Source: Comamonadaceae bacterium (GTDB taxonomy: Bacteria; Pseudomonadota; Gammaproteobacteria; Burkholderiales; Burkholderiaceae_C). From it: a stretch of 59,176 bases of DNA. Where the stretch lies: positions 1 through 59,176 of the forward strand of contig CANEVH010000022.1 in the NCBI GenBank assembly GCA_947442105.1, written 5' to 3'. Positions 29,548 to 38,038 of this stretch are shown in pieces. The notes beneath the pieces are model-generated. The model was not told the DNA's origin. It worked only from the letters and a program-made list of their open reading frames with translations, and searched no databases. The position numbers and the translations under genes are program-made. How positions within the stretch are numbered: the stretch's first letter is position 1; every line of letters begins with the position of its first letter.

Positions 29548-29925
29548 TTAAGGGGAAGTAGGCAGCTTCAGCGCGGCCTCGGCCTCGGTCAATATCCACA
29601 CTTGGTGTACTTGCCCATTGGGTTCGCGCACAAAGTTCACCACGGTTTTTTGACCGATCAGCTGGCCGGACAGGACCAGCATATTGTTGGCGCCGAAAAT
29701 GCGCGCGCCCGGTGACAGGCGGTCGGGCTTGCCGTTGAGCAGCAGGTCGGGCGGCTGGGTGACTATGAGGAGGCCGCGCTCGGCCTGGGGCGGAAACGGG
29801 CGCGAATTGGTGCTTTGGCCCGATGCTGCCAAAGACAGGGCGCACAGTGCGAGCGCCAGCGAGACGGCAAAAGCAGGGCGATGGGGAAAGGTGGCGCGGG
29901 GCGCCTGTGGGGTGCAGCGGTTCAT
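29548..29925 (-). CDS. Secreted hypothetical protein
   Basis: This 125-residue protein has an N-terminal signal sequence (about 15-34, PAFAVSLALALCALSLAASG). The mature part contains RGLLIVTQPPDLLLNGKPDRLSPGARIFGANN and VVNFVREPNGQVHQVWILT. I recognise it only as a conserved Burkholderiales exported protein with no assigned function. I chose ATG 29925 because it gives a proper signal peptide. Confidence 0.65.
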   Translation of the reverse strand: MNRCTPQAPRATFPHRPAFAVSLALALCALSLAASGQSTNSRPFPPQAERGLLIVTQPPDLLLNGKPDRLSPGARIFGANNMLVLSGQLIGQKTVVNFVREPNGQVHQVWILTEAEAALKLPTSP

Positions 29926-30043
29926 GGTGTGTATCCAGAGGCTGGGTGAAAAAACAGAGCGAACTCTAACATTCACCCTGCGCATAGCCGCTTGGCCAGC
30001 AGCGCGTCCCCAGGTGCGGGCGGCCGGGTTACGGTGGGGCGTT

Positions 30044-31231
30044 CTATGACGGGCTAATCGCGATACGGGTTTGTTTCCACCAGCCAGAAAAGCTGGCACA
30101 CAACCGAGCCACCGGCTCAAACAGCAGCGGCTTGGGGTGGATGTGGTGCGGCAGAGCCGACAGCTGCGCGGGAAACTTGCCCAGGTGCAAGTCGTCCACC
30201 ACATGCACGCTGCGGGCGAGCGCCAATGCGCCGCAAATGGCCCCGCCATCGGCAAACCAGCGCGCGGACGCCATCTGCGCCATGCGCTGCCCGACAAAGC
30301 CCCAGCGCAGCGCGCTCCAGGGATTTGCTTGGTGGAATTCAGCCACCGCGATGGCAATACAAACCGCGTTTTGCGGCACGCCTGCCGGGCGCTGGCCTAA
30401 AGACCAGGCGTGCACCAGCCAAACGTCCTTGCCCGCAACGGCGTCGGCGTTGGGCGAAGTAAAGCCCAGAGATGCGGGCGGCGCGGCCAGCACGGCGGGT
30501 TCCTCGGTGGCGGCAAAAGGGTTGGGGCGAGACGGCGCGCGCGGCAGCAAGCGCTTGGGGCTGCGCGCCACTGCGTCCAGCGCCTCGTAGCTGGTGTCTA
30601 TCACCGTGCCCGGACTGTGCCAGTGCGCGGGCGCGTAGCGGGCCACGTTGTCGGCGTTGAACAAATAAGGTTTGGTGCTGCCAGTGCCTGCAACCCACTG
30701 CCAGCTCAGGTGGTTGCTGGCCAGGTCGCCGTCCAGCAGGTGCGCAATCATCCAACTCGCACCCGCGTGCCAATGCACTTTGCGGATGTGCACCAGGTAG
30801 CTGGCCAACCACATGCGGGCGTGGTTGTGCAAATAGCCCGTGGCGTACAGGTTGCGCACCGCCTCGTCAATGGCGGGAATGCCGGTGGCAGCCTGGCGCA
30901 CATCCTCAGGCAGCTCTGCGGCGTAGGCTGAGGCATCGAGCAGGCCCGGATGCAAATCACGGTGGATGCGCTCGCCCAAGTGCGCCCAGACCTGGTGGTG
31001 GTACGCGCGCCAGCCAAACTCGAACACCAGTTTGCCTTGGGGCTCCAGCGGCGTGCGCGCGTGGATGGCCCGGTAGGCCTCGGGCAGCGTGAGCAGGCCG
31101 TGCGTGAGGTAGGGCGAGAGCCGCGTAACGGCGCCGTCGATGTGGTTGCGGCTGCGCGCATAGGCAGCGGGGTCCACCGCGTCCAGGCGCGCGTGGACGG
31201 CCTCCAAAGTGGGCAAAAACAGGGCACTCAC
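30044..31231 (-). CDS. Photolyase-type FAD-binding domain protein lacking the antenna domain
   Basis: This 395-residue protein matches the helical FAD-binding half of photolyases: GAVTRLSPYLTHGLLTLPE, WRAYHHQVWAHLG, RNLYATGYLHNHARMWLASY and SWQWVAGTGSTKPYLFNADN. The N-terminal antenna (Rossmann) domain is missing. The C-terminal 150 residues hold a separate-looking domain (DVWLVHAWSLGQRPAG...VHVVDDLHLG). GTG 31231 overlaps the upstream gene's stop (GTGA). Without the antenna domain it may be a cofactor-poor photolyase or a light sensor. It is the last gene of the photolyase operon. Confidence 0.8.
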   Translation of the reverse strand: MSALFLPTLEAVHARLDAVDPAAYARSRNHIDGAVTRLSPYLTHGLLTLPEAYRAIHARTPLEPQGKLVFEFGWRAYHHQVWAHLGERIHRDLHPGLLDASAYAAELPEDVRQAATGIPAIDEAVRNLYATGYLHNHARMWLASYLVHIRKVHWHAGASWMIAHLLDGDLASNHLSWQWVAGTGSTKPYLFNADNVARYAPAHWHSPGTVIDTSYEALDAVARSPKRLLPRAPSRPNPFAATEEPAVLAAPPASLGFTSPNADAVAGKDVWLVHAWSLGQRPAGVPQNAVCIAIAVAEFHQANPWSALRWGFVGQRMAQMASARWFADGGAICGALALARSVHVVDDLHLGKFPAQLSALPHHIHPKPLLFEPVARLCASFSGWWKQTRIAISPS

Positions 31232-32889
31232 TGCGGCGCCCCTGCCGCCAAGGGCGCCATCACGTCCGTGGCGGCGCGGTGGTGGGCGGCCTGGTCCACG
31301 ATGGCGCTGCGCTGGTCGGGCGAGAGCCGCGCCAGGTTCTTGAGTTGCATGCCCATGCGCGGGTTGGCTGTGAGCACTGCGTCGTGGCGCAGCAAAAAGT
31401 CCCAGTACAGGGTGGTGAAGGGGCAAGCCGCCTCGCCCACCGACAGAGCAGGGTCAAAGCGACAGCCCTTGCAGTGGTTGCTCATGCGCTGGATGTATTT
31501 GCCGCTGGCCGCATAGGGCTTGCTGGCCATGACGCCGCCATCGGCAAACTGGCTCATGCCCAGGCTATTGGGCAGTTCTACCCATTCCACCGCGTCCACG
31601 TACACGGCCAAATACCACTGGTGCACCGCCTGCGGTCGCACACCAAACAGCAGCGCGTACAAGCCGGTGACCATCAGCCGCTGGATGTGGTGCGCATAGC
31701 CGTGGCGCAGGGTTTGGCCAATGGCGTCGCGCAGGCAGGCCATGTCGGTGTCGCCGGTCCAGTAAAAGGCGGGTAATTCAGCCGTGGCGCCCAGGGCGTT
31801 GCGTTCCACATAGTCGGGCATCTGTGTCCAGTAAATGCCGCGCACGTATTCGCGCCAGCCCAAAATCTGGCGGATGAAGCCTTCTACTGCGGGCAAGGGC
31901 GCGGCACCCGCGCGGTAGGCGGCTTCCGCCGCAGCCACCACTTCGCGCGCGCCCAGCAGCTTGAGGTTCATGGCGCAGGCCAGGTGCGAGTGGTAGAGCC
32001 ACACATCGCCCTCCCACATGGCGTCTTGGTGTTCGCCAAAGTAGGGCAAGCGCTCTTGAATAAAGGCGTCCATCGCCAGCAGCGCCTGTGCGCGCGTGAC
32101 CGGCCAGCCAAACTCGGCCACGCTGCCGGGGTGGCTGGCAAAACGGGTGTTGACCAGGGCAATCACCTCTTGCGTGGTGGCGTCAGGAGCAAAGCGGGTG
32201 GGCAGCGGCACCACGCCGGGGCCTTTGGCGCCGAAGGACGCGCGGTTGTCCGCGTCGAAGTTCCATTGCCCGCCTGCGGGAGCTTTGCCGTCCATCAAGA
32301 TGCCGGTTTTTTGGCGCAGTTCGCGGTACCAGTATTCCAGGCGCAACTGTTTGCGGCCTTTGGCGTGGGCGGCAAAGTCGCGCACGGTGCTGAAAAAATG
32401 CAGGTCGTCGCGCACATCCATAGGCACTTTGGCCGCCAGCGCTGCGCCGCGCAAGCCTTGCAGCACGCGCCAGTCGCCTGGCGCCGTCATCACCAGGGTT
32501 TGGGGCTGGAAAGTGGCAATGGCCTTGGCCAGTTCGCCCGCCAAAGTGCCGCAGTTGTCGGGCGCGTCCAGCGCCACGTAATGCACCGGCCAGCCCTTGG
32601 CGCGCAGCTCCTGCGCAAAGTGGCGCATGGCGCTCAAAAACACGGTAGTGCGCTGCTTGGCAGACCAGACGTGCTCGGACTCCTGCGCCACCTCGGCCAT
32701 CCAGATGCAGTCTTGCGCCGCATCGAAGCCGTCCAGGGCGGTGGCGTTGATGTCAAGCTGGTCGCCCAGCACGAGCACAAGGTGGCGAAGCGGCGCGCGG
32801 GGGCCTGGGTCGTTTGCGGCGGCGCTTTCGTTGGCGTTGCTGTTGCTTTTGTCAGGCTTAGGGCCAGACATTGAGGTCGTGTTTTTCAT
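31228..32889 (-). CDS. Iron-sulfur cryptochrome/photolyase (PhrB/CryB type, probable (6-4) photolyase)
   Basis: This 553-residue protein has the FeS-BCP architecture: an N-terminal domain (LRHLVLVLGDQLDINATALDG), then an FAD domain with GWREYVRGIYW and the late motif ELPNSLGMSQFADGGVMASKPYAASG. Four conserved cysteines, one in DMACLRDAIGQTL and three in NHCKGCRF...AACPFT, fit a [4Fe-4S] cluster as in Agrobacterium PhrB. Members repair (6-4) photoproducts or act as cryptochromes. A Ser/Asn-rich N-terminal stretch precedes the fold, so translation may begin at a later Met. Confidence 0.88.
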   Translation of the reverse strand: MKNTTSMSGPKPDKSNSNANESAAANDPGPRAPLRHLVLVLGDQLDINATALDGFDAAQDCIWMAEVAQESEHVWSAKQRTTVFLSAMRHFAQELRAKGWPVHYVALDAPDNCGTLAGELAKAIATFQPQTLVMTAPGDWRVLQGLRGAALAAKVPMDVRDDLHFFSTVRDFAAHAKGRKQLRLEYWYRELRQKTGILMDGKAPAGGQWNFDADNRASFGAKGPGVVPLPTRFAPDATTQEVIALVNTRFASHPGSVAEFGWPVTRAQALLAMDAFIQERLPYFGEHQDAMWEGDVWLYHSHLACAMNLKLLGAREVVAAAEAAYRAGAAPLPAVEGFIRQILGWREYVRGIYWTQMPDYVERNALGATAELPAFYWTGDTDMACLRDAIGQTLRHGYAHHIQRLMVTGLYALLFGVRPQAVHQWYLAVYVDAVEWVELPNSLGMSQFADGGVMASKPYAASGKYIQRMSNHCKGCRFDPALSVGEAACPFTTLYWDFLLRHDAVLTANPRMGMQLKNLARLSPDQRSAIVDQAAHHRAATDVMAPLAAGAPQ

Positions 32890-32895
32890 GGTGAT

Positions 32896-33072
32896 TTATG
32901 TTGCGCTGCATTTAGACGGTGCAGTGTTCTTTTTGGCGCGGCAGGCGTCGGAGCAGTAAAGCACCGATTCCCAGTTTTTCGCCCAGGCTTTGCGCCAGCT
33001 CATGGGCCGCCCGCACACCAGGCAGGGTTTGGAGGGCAGGCTGCTTTTGTTGCCCTTGAAGTCGTTTTTCAT
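32896..33072 (-). CDS. DUF2256 zinc-finger-like protein
   Basis: This 58-residue protein (59 codons with the stop) begins MKNDFKGNKSSLPSKPCLVC. It carries CLVCGRPMSWRKAWAKNW and VLYCSDACRAKK, the CxxC...CxxxC zinc-binding pattern of DUF2256. Such short proteins are typically encoded beside photolyase/cryptochrome genes, as here. The start overlaps the stop of the upstream photolyase gene by four bases (ATGA), and the (6-4)-type gene starts seven bases after its stop. Confidence 0.9.
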   Translation of the reverse strand: MKNDFKGNKSSLPSKPCLVCGRPMSWRKAWAKNWESVLYCSDACRAKKNTAPSKCSAT

Positions 33073-34691
33073 GGGGTGCCGCTGTCTGGCGATCTGGCAG
33101 GGTCCGCAAAGTCGGCAAACAAATCGGCTTGCTGCGCGTCAGCGCCGCTCGCGGCAGCGGCTTTGCCGCTGGCAGAAGTGCGCCGCCGCACGCCCGTTTG
33201 CGCCATGCCGCTTTTGCGCGAGCCGTGGCGGGACTGCACCGCGTCGGCCTCGGCGCGCGCCTGTGGGGTTTTGCGCAGTCCGTACAAGCGGTCTTTGGCG
33301 GCTTTGACCGCTGTTTTGTCGTCCACGATGGGCGCGGGGTAGTCGCGCCCCACCACGCAGCCCGCCATGCGCTCCAGCGTATCGTTCATCTTCCAGGGCT
33401 CGGCCAGGTAGGGCAGCGGCACGCAGGCCAACTCAGGCACCCAGTGGCGGATGAAGGCACCGTCCGGGTCTTGGTCATGCGCCTGTTTGGTGGGCGAATA
33501 CATGCGCAGTGTGTTGATGCCGGTGGTGCCGCTTTGCATCTGCATCTGGCTCCAGTGGATACCGGCCTCAAAGTCCAAAAACTGGCGCGCCAAAAAAATG
33601 CCAGTGGGCCGCCAGTGCAGCCACAGGTGGTAGGACGCAAAGCTCACCAGCATGGCGCGCATGCGAAAGTTGAGCCAGCCGGTGGCGGTGAGCGAGCGCA
33701 TGCAGGCGTCCACCATCGGATAGCCCGTTTGGCCGGCGCACCAGGCCTCAAAGCGGGTGGCATCAAAGTCGTTCTCGCGCAGGCCGTCGCAGACGCGCGC
33801 AAAGTTGTCAAACTCAATCGACGGCTGGTCTTCGAGCTTTTGCATGAAATGGCAATGCCAGCGCAGGCGCCCGCTGAAGCTGCGCAAGGCTTTGGCCAAT
33901 GTGCGGTCGTCCGTGTGGGCGATGGCGTGTTCGGTGGCCTGGTGCACCGCGCGCATGGAAATGGTGCCAAAGGCCAGGTGCGGACTCAGGCGGCTGCAGG
34001 CGTCGGCAGCCGTCAGGGGGCTGGACATGGCGCGCCGGTAGTCGCGCCCGCGCCCGTCCAGAAAACCCTCTAGTTCTGCCCATGCATGGGCTTCAGAGCC
34101 CGCCTGCACGGCTTTGGCATCCGCCTGCAGGCCCAGTGTGTGCATGCTAGGCAAATCCTCCAGCACCACACCTGGCGCCCCAGCAAACCCGCCTTGCGCG
34201 GCAACGCGGGGGGCGTCCATGCGCGCCTGCCAGCGCTGCGCCCAGCCAAAACGCGTGCGCAAGCGCCGCACCACGCCAGTCTGCGTCCATTCCTGCCAGC
34301 GCACACTATTGGTGGCGCACCAAGCAGACACCGCTTGGTCGCGCCGGTAAGTCCACATGGGGCCGGTTTCTTCGTGGCTGAGCAGGTGGGTAAAGCCAAT
34401 CTCCGCCTGCAAGGCCGCCAAGACCTCGTTGGCCGCGCCCACGCGCACCAGCAGAGGCAGGCCGCGTGCGGCCAGCAACTGGCGCAAGGGCGCCAAGCTG
34501 TCTAGCGCAAACTGCAGGTGGATGGAGCTGAATTCGGGGCTGCTGAGCCACTCCGGCTCAATGATGTACAGGCCCAGCGCCGACTCAAACTGCTGCGCCG
34601 CAGCCAAAGGCGCGTGGTCGTCTTGGCGCAAATCCCGCTTGAACCAGACCAGCGCGCGCGAGGCGGCTTGGGGCGGGTGGAGTTGCGGCAT
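33069..34691 (-). CDS. Cryptochrome/deoxyribodipyrimidine photolyase family protein
   Basis: This 540-residue protein has the N-terminal antenna-binding domain (RALVWFKRDLRQDDHAPLAAA) and the FAD domain with LSPHLAFGTISMRAVHQA, FSGRLRWHCHFMQKLEDQ, GYPMVDACMRSLTATGWLNF and the C-terminal NTLRMYSPTKQAHDQDPDG and FIRHWVPEL blocks. It is followed by a Lys/Arg/Ala-rich tail. It is the first gene of a four-gene operon with DUF2256 and two further photolyase-like proteins. Whether it repairs CPDs or only senses light is not decidable from sequence. Confidence 0.9.
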   Translation of the reverse strand: MPQLHPPQAASRALVWFKRDLRQDDHAPLAAAQQFESALGLYIIEPEWLSSPEFSSIHLQFALDSLAPLRQLLAARGLPLLVRVGAANEVLAALQAEIGFTHLLSHEETGPMWTYRRDQAVSAWCATNSVRWQEWTQTGVVRRLRTRFGWAQRWQARMDAPRVAAQGGFAGAPGVVLEDLPSMHTLGLQADAKAVQAGSEAHAWAELEGFLDGRGRDYRRAMSSPLTAADACSRLSPHLAFGTISMRAVHQATEHAIAHTDDRTLAKALRSFSGRLRWHCHFMQKLEDQPSIEFDNFARVCDGLRENDFDATRFEAWCAGQTGYPMVDACMRSLTATGWLNFRMRAMLVSFASYHLWLHWRPTGIFLARQFLDFEAGIHWSQMQMQSGTTGINTLRMYSPTKQAHDQDPDGAFIRHWVPELACVPLPYLAEPWKMNDTLERMAGCVVGRDYPAPIVDDKTAVKAAKDRLYGLRKTPQARAEADAVQSRHGSRKSGMAQTGVRRRTSASGKAAAASGADAQQADLFADFADPARSPDSGTP

Positions 34692-35152
34692 CGGTGGGAC
34701 TCTAGCAAAAGGTGGGGTCGTGGGCCTTTACAGGGGCTTGTGGCCGCTTAGCCGGGATGAATCGGCTCACAGCGCGGGCGACGTGGGCTGGGCCACCCCC
34801 ATACCACTGTTTACACGGGGTGGCGCAGACACAAAGCAAGTTACATTTACGCCAATAAGCGAAGTGAGTCTGGCCGAATAAAGCAGCCTAACACTCGCAG
34901 CGAATGCGTATGAACGACGTTTTTATCTTTCGAGATACGCTCAATCGCGAACTAAGTTCGGTTTCGCACAGTTTCCCCAGTGTTGCATAACAAAAGCGCG
35001 CTTTATTCTCGGCCAAGCAGATGTGGTGGGCGGCGAACTCTCCGAAAGCTTTTGTGTGCCCAAGTACAGGGAAATGTGCGAGTTTGGCGAGTACCGCTTG
35101 CAACCACTGGCTCTGGCGGCGTGAGGTAGAGTGAAGTTGGGGATTTGCACTG
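34692..35152. other. Gene-free interval between photolyase operon and ATPase operon
   Basis: There is no intact gene. A short frame (34904-34984) and a second, startless frame (about 34951-35122, with KARFILGQADVVGGELSESF and REMCEFGEYRLQPL) follow each other in different frames, as a decayed gene would, but I cannot name the family. Composition drops in G+C from about 34850 onward, marking the left edge of the accessory block. Divergent promoters for both operons should lie here; none stands out. Confidence 0.4.
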
Positions 35153-36547
35153 ATGTTGACATATTTACGTATAAAGAATTTCAAAGCATGGCGCGATACC
35201 GGACCGATCCGACTGGCCCCGTTGACTGTGATCTTCGGTGCCAACAGTGCGGGCAAGAGTAGTCTTGGGCACTTGCTGCTTGGTTTGAAGCAGACGGCAC
35301 TTTCAACCGATAGAAAACGAGCCTTGCACTTGGGCGACACAACTTCATTGATTGACCTCGGCACCTTTGCTGATTGCCTTAACGGTCATGACTTATCGAA
35401 AAATCTCGACTTTGAGTTGGGCTGGTCACTTCCAAAATCGATGGAAGTAAAGGATCCACTTGAAAATTCACAACGCTTTACGGGCAACCAAATTAACTTG
35501 GCGGTAAGTCTTTCAGCTGGAAAGACCGGACAACCCGAAGTGACTTCACTGCAGTACACACTTAATAACGCCAATGGTGTCGCCTTGGATGTCGCGTTAT
35601 CCCGCGGAGGAGATCGTAAATTTTCCTTGCAGTCTGTCAAATACCAGTTCAAGATGGCTGATGGTCGCAAGTGGCCACTGGACGAGCCTGAAAAGTTTTA
35701 CCGGGTTTCAGATTTGAGTATCGCCCGATTCAAGAACGCGGGTTTTCTAACGGACTTTGCGTTAGCAACGGAAAATCTGTTGAGGCGCATTGCTTATCTT
35801 GGCCCGCTCAGAAACCATCCCCAACGCACCTATCAGTGGTCGGGAGATACCCCTGAAGGAGTGGGCCAAACTGGTGAGGCGACCGTCGCAGCGATCTTGG
35901 CAGCTCAACACGAAGATCGCAAGCTCAACAGAGGGCCAAACAAAGCCAAGCTCGCGTTTACACCTTTTATTGCGAGTTGGTTGAAAGACTTGGGTGTTAT
36001 TTACAGTTTTTCAGTCAGACCGGTCGCCGAGGGCCGAAAAGAGTATGAAGTTCTCGTCAGAACCCACGCAGGTGCGCCAGAAGTCAAGATTACGGATGTG
36101 GGTTTTGGGGTGTCACAGGTACTGCCTGCCTTGGTGCAGGCGTTTTATTGCCCGCCGCATTCAACAGTGTGGATGGAGCAACCCGAGATTCACTTGCACC
36201 CGCAAGTGCAGGCCGAATTGGCAGATGTTTTCATTTCAGCCATTAATGCCCGCGAAGACGGCAAGGAACGTGATGTACAACTCATTATCGAAAGCCATTC
36301 TGAACACCTTTTAAATCGCTTGCAAAGGCGTATCGCGGAGGGGGCCTTAGCACCGGAAGATGTGGCCATTTATTTTTGTCGACGCTCGGGTTCTTCGACA
36401 GAGTTGGAACCTCTGCGAGTGAACATGTTCGGTGAAATTGAAAATTGGCCGGATAATTTCTTCGGCAATGAAATGGCGGACATTTCTGCCCGTACCCTAG
36501 CGGCAATGGCTAGCAAAAAGATCCAACTAGCTAAAGAAGCGAGATGA
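35153..36547 (+). CDS. ABC/OLD-like AAA ATPase with DUF3696 domain
   Basis: This 464-residue soluble ATPase begins directly with the ABC-type core: YLRIKNFKAWRDTGPIRLAP, Walker A GANSAGKSS (29-37), a signature-like DVGFGVSQVLPAL (315-327), Walker B TVWMEQPEIHLHP (338-350) and a switch histidine in IIESHSEHLLNRLQRR. The C-terminal GEIENWPDNFFGNEM (428-441) is the DUF3696 hallmark. Such ATPases are frequent sensor or motor parts of anti-phage systems. It is clearly richer in A+T than its surroundings. Its stop overlaps the next gene (ATGA), so the PIN protein is coupled to it. Confidence 0.88.
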   Translation: MLTYLRIKNFKAWRDTGPIRLAPLTVIFGANSAGKSSLGHLLLGLKQTALSTDRKRALHLGDTTSLIDLGTFADCLNGHDLSKNLDFELGWSLPKSMEVKDPLENSQRFTGNQINLAVSLSAGKTGQPEVTSLQYTLNNANGVALDVALSRGGDRKFSLQSVKYQFKMADGRKWPLDEPEKFYRVSDLSIARFKNAGFLTDFALATENLLRRIAYLGPLRNHPQRTYQWSGDTPEGVGQTGEATVAAILAAQHEDRKLNRGPNKAKLAFTPFIASWLKDLGVIYSFSVRPVAEGRKEYEVLVRTHAGAPEVKITDVGFGVSQVLPALVQAFYCPPHSTVWMEQPEIHLHPQVQAELADVFISAINAREDGKERDVQLIIESHSEHLLNRLQRRIAEGALAPEDVAIYFCRRSGSSTELEPLRVNMFGEIENWPDNFFGNEMADISARTLAAMASKKIQLAKEAR

Positions 36548-37086
36548 TGCGAGCAGTAATTGATACCAATGTCTTGTTGGTGGCTAACGACCAGCACGCA
36601 GAGGCGTCCCCAGACTGCGTCGCCGCATGTGTTCGCTTTTTACAAGAAATGCAGGTTAGTGGTATCACAGTCATAGACGACTCCTTTCTTATATTGAGGG
36701 AATACCAAAATAAGACAAAGCTTCAGCCGCCCAAGGGCGTAGGGGACGTGTTTTTGAAGTGGCTATTACGCAATGCAGGTAATTTGCAACACGTTGAACA
36801 AGTGTCTGTTGTTGAGACCTCGAAAAACGTATTCGCGGAATTTCCGAATGACGATTTGCAGAGGGTTTTTGATGCGCCAGATCGCAAGTTTGTTGCGGTG
36901 GCGAACGCACACACTGACAAGCCACCCATTTTGCAAGCCGTTGATTGCAAATGGCTGGATTGGTGGCAAGGACTCCACGTCAATGGAATACAAGTTGATT
37001 TTTTGTGCCCAGAAGACGCTTGTCGATTTTATAGAAAGAAGTTTCCTGCCAAAGAGATTCCGGCATTACCGGTTCTAGGCACGTGA
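36544..37086 (+). CDS. PIN-domain ribonuclease-like protein
   Basis: This 180-residue protein begins MMRAVIDTNVLLVAND, the PIN first strand with D7. Further acidic residues in the expected places are E53 (LILREY), D110/D113 (VFDAPDRKFVAVANAH) and D134/D139. PIN proteins are Mg-dependent RNases, often toxins cutting tRNA or mRNA. No VapB-like antitoxin precedes it; instead it is coupled to an ATPase and, through GTGA at 37083-37086, to an RNA ligase. The family is not a typical short VapC. Function as an effector nuclease is inference. Confidence 0.78.
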   Translation: MMRAVIDTNVLLVANDQHAEASPDCVAACVRFLQEMQVSGITVIDDSFLILREYQNKTKLQPPKGVGDVFLKWLLRNAGNLQHVEQVSVVETSKNVFAEFPNDDLQRVFDAPDRKFVAVANAHTDKPPILQAVDCKWLDWWQGLHVNGIQVDFLCPEDACRFYRKKFPAKEIPALPVLGT

Positions 37087-37808
37087 CCGAATTCTTCCGC
37101 TTCCCCCACACGCCCCACATCGCCTGGTTGGCGCCAGGCGCACCACGCGATGACAAAGTCTTATCCGCCCAAGAGTCCAGCGCTTTGCTGGGTGCAAACG
37201 TCGTGGTGGAGGAAAAATTGGACGGGGCCAATGTGGGATTTTCCTTGTCGCCCGAAGGGGAGTTGCGAGTGCAAAACCGGGGCCAGTATTTGCATGCGCC
37301 GCACGTCGGCCAGTTTGCACGCCTGCCCGATTGGCTGCAACTGCACGGTGAAACTTTGCGTGCGGAGCTGGCAGCGCACGCGCCAGCAAATTTGATGCTA
37401 TTTGGCGAGTGGTGCGCCGCCCGGCATTCGCTGGAGTACGACCGCCTGCCAGACTGGTTTTTGCTATTCGATGTTTATGACCGAGGCCAAGGGCGCTTTT
37501 GGAGCGCGGGCCGCCGCAACGCGCTGGCGACCACACTGGAGCTGGTGACTGTGCCTCAGTTATTGCAGGGGAGCGCGACTATGCAGCAGCTCAAAGACCT
37601 GCTGATCCAGCAGCACAGCCAATTTCGCCAGGGCACGCCCGAAGGCATTGTTGTTCGGCAGGACTCGGCCATGTGGTGCGAGGCACGCGCCAAGTTGGTG
37701 CGCCCGGATTTCACGCAAATCATTACCGAACACTGGAGCCGTCGGCGCGTTGAGTGGAACCGCTTGAATTGGACGGCGCGCCTTAGCGAACTGAATCACA
37801 TTGGATGA
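37083..37808 (+). CDS. RNA ligase family protein (ATP-dependent nucleotidyltransferase)
   Basis: This 241-residue protein has all five motifs of covalent nucleotidyltransferases: motif I EEKLDGAN with the adenylated lysine K45, motif III LMLFGEWCAARHSL, motif IIIa FLLFDVYDRG, motif IV TPEGIVVRQD and motif V EARAKLVRPDF. It should seal RNA ends through ligase-AMP. There is no extra C-terminal domain beyond EHWSRRRVEWNRL. GTG 37083 is the family start (MTEFFRFPHTPHIAWL). It is more G+C-rich than the two genes before it, so it may be older in this genome than its operon partners. Confidence 0.9.
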   Translation: MTEFFRFPHTPHIAWLAPGAPRDDKVLSAQESSALLGANVVVEEKLDGANVGFSLSPEGELRVQNRGQYLHAPHVGQFARLPDWLQLHGETLRAELAAHAPANLMLFGEWCAARHSLEYDRLPDWFLLFDVYDRGQGRFWSAGRRNALATTLELVTVPQLLQGSATMQQLKDLLIQQHSQFRQGTPEGIVVRQDSAMWCEARAKLVRPDFTQIITEHWSRRRVEWNRLNWTARLSELNHIG

Positions 37809-37984
37809 ATCCAGCCTGTCACCCTGGCTCCGGCACTGGCACGCTGTTTGCCCACTGATGTTAATTTGCAGCGTGGGCTTGCCAAAGGCATGCGCTTGTG
37901 AAAGGTCTCGGCGCAGAATCGTCCAATTTCATAAGCGGGGCAGTTGGCAGCAACAAGGTCTTGGCGCCCATGGGGTCCGAAAAA

Positions 37985-38020
37985 CAAAAAAGCCCGCCAG
38001 TGCGATCTGTCGAGCTTTTT
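37985..38020 (-). terminator. Probable terminator of tRNA-Met
   Basis: On the minus strand, downstream of the tRNA, AAAAAGC and GCTTTTT arms (38020-38014 and 37993-37987) bracket a G+C-rich centre and end in a T run. The position 19 bases after the CCA end fits a tRNA terminator. The core stem is short. Confidence 0.5.
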
Positions 38021-38038
38021 GTCCCTTGCGGGAGGATT

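Noticed and set aside
28045..29715. 556-codon open frame antisense to miaB
   Set aside because: Shadow of a clear radical-SAM gene; no recognisable domain.
34886..34892. GCCTAAC motif as an attC site near the ATPase operon
   Set aside because: No matching GTTRRRY core or folded inner stem lies within the next 140 bases.
36544..37086. Classical VapBC toxin-antitoxin module
   Set aside because: No small AbrB/RHH-type antitoxin gene is adjacent. The PIN protein is longer than VapC and is coupled to an ATPase gene instead.
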